From Tubulanus polymorphus (taxonomy: Eukaryota; Nemertea; Palaeonemertea; Tubulaniformes; Tubulanidae), in assembly GCF_964204645.1 (NCBI RefSeq), contig NC_134027.1, positions 11,272,485-11,336,484 on the forward strand: 64,000 nucleotides of DNA, read 5' to 3'. Of this stretch, positions 58,653-64,000 are shown in pieces. The stretch's first letter is position 1; every line of letters begins with the position of its first letter. A program made the position numbers and the translations under genes. Under the pieces are notes generated by a model that saw only the letters and a program-made list of their open reading frames with translations, searched no databases and was not told the DNA's origin.

Positions 58653-60845
58653 AAGTTAGACTTCGAAAACGTCTACGATCGAAAAAATTCATTGCGCAAC
58701 TGACTTCCATTTATGATTGCGTCGTTCTGGCACAATTTGCACGAAACGAGTTCTTCGTCTCAGTTCAACAATGGCGCGTGTTTTTCCAGGTTTTATTCAC
58801 CAAAATACACAATTACGAATGGTGCGTAGTTCGCGTCGTTTCATCGCGTGGACAAATGGAAGCTTGAATATTACAAACACGATACGATGTTTGACAGACG
58901 TCAATTTCCTCGATCCATTCCACCTGAACGTCGTCATCGTCGTATCAACTGGTGTTTCGTTATACGGTAGAATTGCATGGCGATGTCGGATGTCAAGGAA
59001 TCGTAGCTTGAAGTACTGAAATTTTACCGTCGAATCGCAAGAGAATCGAGACAATTAACAAGAAAACTAACTACAAAGTTTATTATCGACGCCTTGAAAA
59101 AAATAACGACGTATAATGCTTAATATAGTCAACCATAAATCAACCACCAATAAAGTTTCTTTGAATTTGAATATATTGAAAATTAGAGTTGACTTGCAAC
59201 CAGTCTAGCCAGGATAGCAATATATGAAATCAATATTGATGACGTAGGGCACATCCACTCAAAAATTCATCATTGAAAATATATGAAAATCTATCAAATA
59301 GACAATTCACAATTGTAAACATCAAAATTTTACAATTGTTAATGTTATTTCGAAACTCCAATATTGATGACATAGCGCAAATCGACTCACTGTATGCACA
59401 GTTAATAGTTATCAATGTATGAATGAGCCATAGGTGACAACAGTTCTTGGGTTCAAACTTAAACACCGAAATAACCATGCGTAAGTTCCCACTGCATTTT
59501 GAACTTACTGTTTCTAAGTCCAATAGCTAAATTTCATCAAGACAACTTTTTGAATATCGACCCCGTTCCTCAGTTATGAGGTCATCTTCAAGGTCGTGTC
59601 ACTGAAAAACTGAATTTAGTATCGCTAGGTGGTGCACCGGGCCAATTATTTGTGCTATACCACTAGGCCCCCGTACTAACATTTAACCGAAGTTTCATCA
59701 AGATCGACCCACTATTAAGGAAGCTAAGTAGGTGAAAGACAGATACACAGACATGGCGAACATGGGTTATCGGAGTTGGTCGAGTATAGTGGAACTAAAC
59801 GAATCGGAATGTTAGTCGGAACTATGGTCCGGAAATGGTCGACCACGCGATTGAGCACGGTCGCTGTAGTTCCTACCATTTCCAAGATGTCCGACACTGT
59901 GAAATACATTACGACCGAACTATAGTGCGTTCGGTGATTAGTTCCGACCACTAATCGGCCAGACTGACACACATACATACAAACAAACGGTACGAGAAAA
60001 AGGGTCTCGTAATCGGAAGCCCGTGAACCAAAAGATTAATTCTGACAGTTTTTACGCCTTCGGAAAATTCATTTCGCTATCCCATTCAACAATAACATCT
60101 TTTAAATGTCGCGCGATTCTTTTGCGGTTTCACGAATCTTTCCATTCTCTACCGCGAAAGTTCACCGTCGCGTTACGACGACCCATAAATCGAACGACGA
60201 TCTCGATCGCGCGCCGCGTCGCTCGACAAATTGCTTCATCTTTGACATTTAAAGGCATTGTTTCTCGCGAAAACAAGTCGCGATGATTCGTATCGACGTT
60301 GATTTCATTCTTAAATCTTCGTTTTCGCGGAGTTCGTTCGTTCGTTGCGATAACGATCGCTCGTTTCGGTGCGGAGAATTACCGCATAAAACGAACGAAA
60401 ACGTCCCGAGTAACGTCCCGAGTCGTAACTGATTTACGATTATATTTTATCGAGTTGATGTGAAGACGTTACTCGGTATTCCGAGCGGATTAAGATTTAA
60501 TATTTAAAGTCGCATGATGAAATCGTTGAAGACAAACAACGCGTCATCATCCGCGAAGAAGCCTTTTGTATAAAGAATAAAGCCATTTTAAATCCACTGC
60601 AGGTTTCTGAAGTTGAATAATTCCTTTGCCTTGGTCATGCTTTCCCAACTGACCAGAAACATCGCCAAAATTGGCACCTGCCAAATTTGTCCTGGAACAA
60701 CTGTTCACGCGGGTGCCAAAGCCCAGGCTAAAAACGTTGGACCAGGCTGAAGCCAAATTTTAGCACTAGACAAATGATTACGTTTGAATTGCAACTGGTA
60801 CCGGAAATGACTCACTTCAGTTTGTTTGAGCCGATCTGATTAGCA
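58653..60845 (+). repeat. 2193-bp tandem duplication, copy 1
   Basis: Composition in order: a segment ending AATAAAGTTTCTTTGAATTTGAA near 59150-59175 that looks like a LINE 3' end; the 59426-60029 retroposon-like repeat with an internal insertion; CpG-rich unassigned DNA (60030-60540); and an AGCCGCG-family fragment (60665-60830). Open frames of 69-100 codons are not recognisable proteins. Confidence 0.97.
59426..60029 (+). repeat. Retroposon-like repeat with a roughly 210-bp insertion (copy 1)
   Basis: Relative to 29328-29744, extra sequence from about 59752 to 59963 lies in the CAGACAGA tract. The insertion contains self-complementary TTAGTCGGAACTAT/CTATAGT-CGGTCG segments and a GTTGGTCG/CCGACCAC pair near its ends. 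Confidence 0.65.
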
Positions 60846-63038
60846 AAGTTAGACTTCGAAAACGTCTACGATCGAAAAAATTCATTGCGCAACTGACTTC
60901 CATTTATGATTGCGTCGTTCTGGCACAATTTGCACGAAACGAGTTCTTCGTCTCAGTTCAACAATGGCGCGTGTTTTTCCAGGTTTTATTCACCAAAATA
61001 CACAATTACGAATGGTGCGTAGTTCGCGTCGTTTCATCGCGTGGACAAATGGAAGCTTGAATATTACAAACACGATACGATGTTTGACAGACGTCAATTT
61101 CCTCGATCCATTCCACCTGAACGTCGTCATCGTCGTATCAACTGGTGTTTCGTTATACGGTAGAATTGCATGGCGATGTCGGATGTCAAGGAATCGTAGC
61201 TTGAAGTACTGAAATTTTACCGTCGAATCGCAAGAGAATCGAGACAATTAACAAGAAAACTAACTACAAAGTTTATTATCGACGCCTTGAAAAAAATAAC
61301 GACGTATAATGCTTAATATAGTCAACCATAAATCAACCACCAATAAAGTTTCTTTGAATTTGAATATATTGAAAATTAGAGTTGACTTGCAACCAGTCTA
61401 GCCAGGATAGCAATATGTGAAATCAATATTGATGACGTAGGGCACATCCACTCAAAAATTCATCATTGAAAATATATGAAAATCTATCAAATAGACAATT
61501 CACAATTGTAAACATCAAAATTTTACAATTGTTAATGTTATTTCGAAACTCCAATATTGATGACATAGCGCAAATCGACTCACTGTATGCACAGTTAATA
61601 GTTATCAATGTATGAATGAGCCATAGGTGACAACAGTTCTTGGGTTCAAACTTAAACACCGAAATAACCATGCGTAAGTTCCCACTGCATTTTGACCTTA
61701 CTGTTTCTAAGTCCAATAGCTAAATTTCATCAAGACAACTTTTTGAATATCGACCCCGTTCCTCAGTTATGAGGTCATCTTCAAGGTCGTGTCACTGAAA
61801 AACTGAATTTAGTATCGCTAGGTGGTGCACCGGGCCAATTATTTGTGCTATACCACTAGGCCCCCGTACTAACATTTAACCGAAGTTTCATCAAGATCGA
61901 CCCACTATTAAGGAAGCTAAGTAGGTGAAAGACAGATACACAGACATGGCGAACATGGGTTATCGGAGTTGGTCGAGTATAGTGGAACTAAACGAATCGG
62001 AATGTTAGTCGGAACTATGGTCCGGAAATGGTCGACCACGCGATTGAGCACGGTCGCTGTAGTTCCTACCATTTCCAAGATGTCCGACACTGTGAAATAC
62101 ATTACGACCGAACTATAGTGCGTTCGGTGATTAGTTCCGACCACTAATCGGCCAGACTGACACACATACATACAAACAAACGGTACGAGAAAAAGGGTCT
62201 CGTAATCGGAAGCCCGTGAACCAAAAGATTAATTCTGACAGTTTTTACGCCTTCGGAAAATTCATTTCGCTATCCCATTCAACAATAACATCTTTTAAAT
62301 GTCGCGCGATTCTTTTGCGGTTTCACGAATCTTTCCATTCTCTACCGCGAAAGTTCACCGTCGCGTTACGACGACCCATAAATCGAACGACGATCTCGAT
62401 CGCGCGCCGCGTCGCTCGACAAATTGCTTCATCTTTGACATTTAAAGGCATTGTTTCTCGCGAAAACAAGTCGCGATGATTCGTATCGACGTTGATTTCA
62501 TTCTTAAATCTTCGTTTTCGCGGAGTTCGTTCGTTCGTTGCGATAACGATCGCTCGTTTCGGTGCGGAGAATTACCGCATAAAATGAACGAAAACGTCCC
62601 GAGTAACGTCCCGAGTCGTAACTGATTTACGATTATATTTTATCGAGTTGATGTGAAGACGTTACTCGGTATTCCGAGCGGATTAAGATTTAATATTTAA
62701 AGTCGCATGATGAAATCGTTGAAGACAAACAACGCGTCATCATCCGCGAAGAAGCCTTTTGTATAAAGAATAAAGCCATTTTAAATCCACTGCAGGTTTC
62801 TGAAGTTGAATAATTCCTTTGCCTTGGTCATGCTTTCCCAACTGACCAGAAACATCGCCAAAATTGGCACCTGCCAAATTTGTCCTGGAACAACTGTTCA
62901 CGCGGGTGCCAAAGCCCAGGCTAAAAACGTTGGACCAGGCTGAAGCCAAATTTTAGCACGAGACAAATGATTACGTTTCAATTGCAACTGGTACCGGAAA
63001 TGACTCACTTCAGTTTGTTTGAGCCGATCTGATTAGCA
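60846..63038 (+). repeat. 2193-bp tandem duplication, copy 2
   Basis: It starts exactly where copy 1 ends. I see five substitutions: 59224 A to 61417 G, 59503 A to 61696 C, 60392 C to 62585 T, 60767 T to 62960 G and 60786 G to 62979 C. I see no indel. That is about 99.8% identity. Confidence 0.97.
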
Positions 63039-63143
63039 CAGATCATGCAAATTGGCACGGATCAGGCCAGAGCCAAATTTGGCCCATGCCTGATCCGTGC
63101 CAAATAAGCCCAGGCCAAATCGTATTCGTGTGATTGCTTGTGA
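63039..63143 (-). repeat. AGCCGCG-family fragment, reversed
   Basis: AATTGGCACGGATCAGGCC, AAATTTGGCCCATGCC and AGGCCAAATCGTATTCGTG blocks lie directly after the duplication, in reverse orientation to the fragment that ends copy 2. Confidence 0.6.
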
Positions 63144-64000
63144 CAGGGTGGCCACTTTCCGCCAATATACAAACTCCCAGATTTTTGTTTACACATAATT
63201 CCCGCGTGAACTGTAGAAATTTCTAGGTTTAAAAACTCGTAGATCTACGTAATTCATTTCTTTTTGTTCTTTTCATTCCGTTTGAGTTTCCTTTTTGCCG
63301 GATACTTGCGACAGCAGCCTGAAGGCTACACTCGGCCCACGCAGGAAGCTGCTTTTCTTTCTCTCTTCTACGCTTGTCGAGAAATTGTAAATTTTATCGT
63401 TTTTTTTTTTTATCTCAAAAATCATGTCTGTCATGCTTTCGGGGAAATACAATTTGAAATTGGATTTATAGCAGGGCACGATAACCGGCAGCGAAATTTT
63501 CAATCAGGTTTATTTCTGAATGTATTCAACTTATGGTAGCACGGGCTGTTTTTGATAGTAGAACAAAGCACATGGCAGCAAAATCTTCTATCAAGTTTAA
63601 TTCAAGATGTATCGCTATTTGGGCAAACCAATTTGCCAGTCAGGGAATTTTTGCGACGTGCGTGTACATAAGATCTGATTTTTTTCTTAAATACATTGTG
63701 CCTTTATCATTTAATAACTAATACAATAAATATAAGTAGTCTGCTTAGATACATAAAGTACATTATTAGTTATACCTTATAAATACAATCTTACTTAAGA
63801 TCTGATCACGGACCAGATCTGTAAGCCTTGAAAATAAACTATATATATATATATATATATATTTAAGCATATCGGGCATGTTCTATTTCGTACGACGATG
63901 TTTTATGACAGGAGTGTACCTACGACCGGTCGTAGCCAATGAACAGCGATGTATACATCACGTGACCTGCGGGTTCAAAATGACACAGATCTCAGGTGAC
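63144..64000. other. Right edge of the window
   Basis: No recognisable gene. It holds a short TA array (63841-63862) and AT-rich unassigned DNA. The open frames at 63264-63721 have no domain signature. Confidence 0.4.

Noticed and set aside
58717-63000. Paired open frames of 69-100 codons repeated at 2193-bp spacing
   Set aside because: They recur only because the DNA is duplicated. Overlapping frames exist on both strands, none shows a domain, and some cross repeat borders.

Overview
The window is animal (eukaryotic) genomic DNA. Genes are split by short GT-AG introns, and the conceptual products are clear metazoan orthologues. Repeats are dense: foldback elements and MITEs, 5'-truncated retroposon tails, and microsatellites. 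A rhodopsin-family receptor and this repeat style suggest a marine invertebrate, possibly a lophotrochozoan. That placement is inference; nothing here fixes the species.

Left 29 kb (gene-rich). A dihydroorotate dehydrogenase gene (DHODH, minus strand, seven coding exons, 506-7940) carries a complete intronless seven-transmembrane receptor gene (4554-5468, plus strand) inside one of its introns. A MITE-filled spacer separates it from a divergently oriented MUL1-type mitochondrial RING E3 ligase (plus, three coding exons, 9718-13560). Next comes a complete 15-exon UBA2/SAE2 SUMO-activating enzyme subunit gene (plus, 14243-21874). Converging on it from the right is the 3' end of a DDX1 RNA helicase gene (minus, five exons, 25302-28685). 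Its SPRY and DEAD-box exons were not found upstream. All splice phases in the four split genes were checked by hand and join in frame. The genes are housekeeping and functionally unrelated (pyrimidine synthesis, mitochondrial quality control, SUMO activation, RNA metabolism). MUL1 can act as a SUMO ligase in vertebrates, but its proximity to UBA2 here is probably chance.

Right 35 kb (28.7-64 kb). I recognise no protein-coding gene here. The region holds: (i) at least fifteen full or partial copies of one roughly 300-bp element with AGCCGCGATCACACG-like inverted ends; (ii) TTAA-flanked piggyBac-like MITEs; (iii) several other foldback families, often nested in one another; (iv) a near-perfect CCCTCT hexanucleotide array of about 0.63 kb; (v) two long TA arrays; and (vi) an almost identical 2 x 2193-bp tandem duplication at 58653-63038.

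I found no convincing new enzymatic system. The most notable items are the receptor nested in DHODH, the missing front of DDX1, the 2193-bp tandem duplication, the CCCTCT array, a hammerhead-like Penelope-type remnant, and element insertions whose history can be read from nesting or empty sites.
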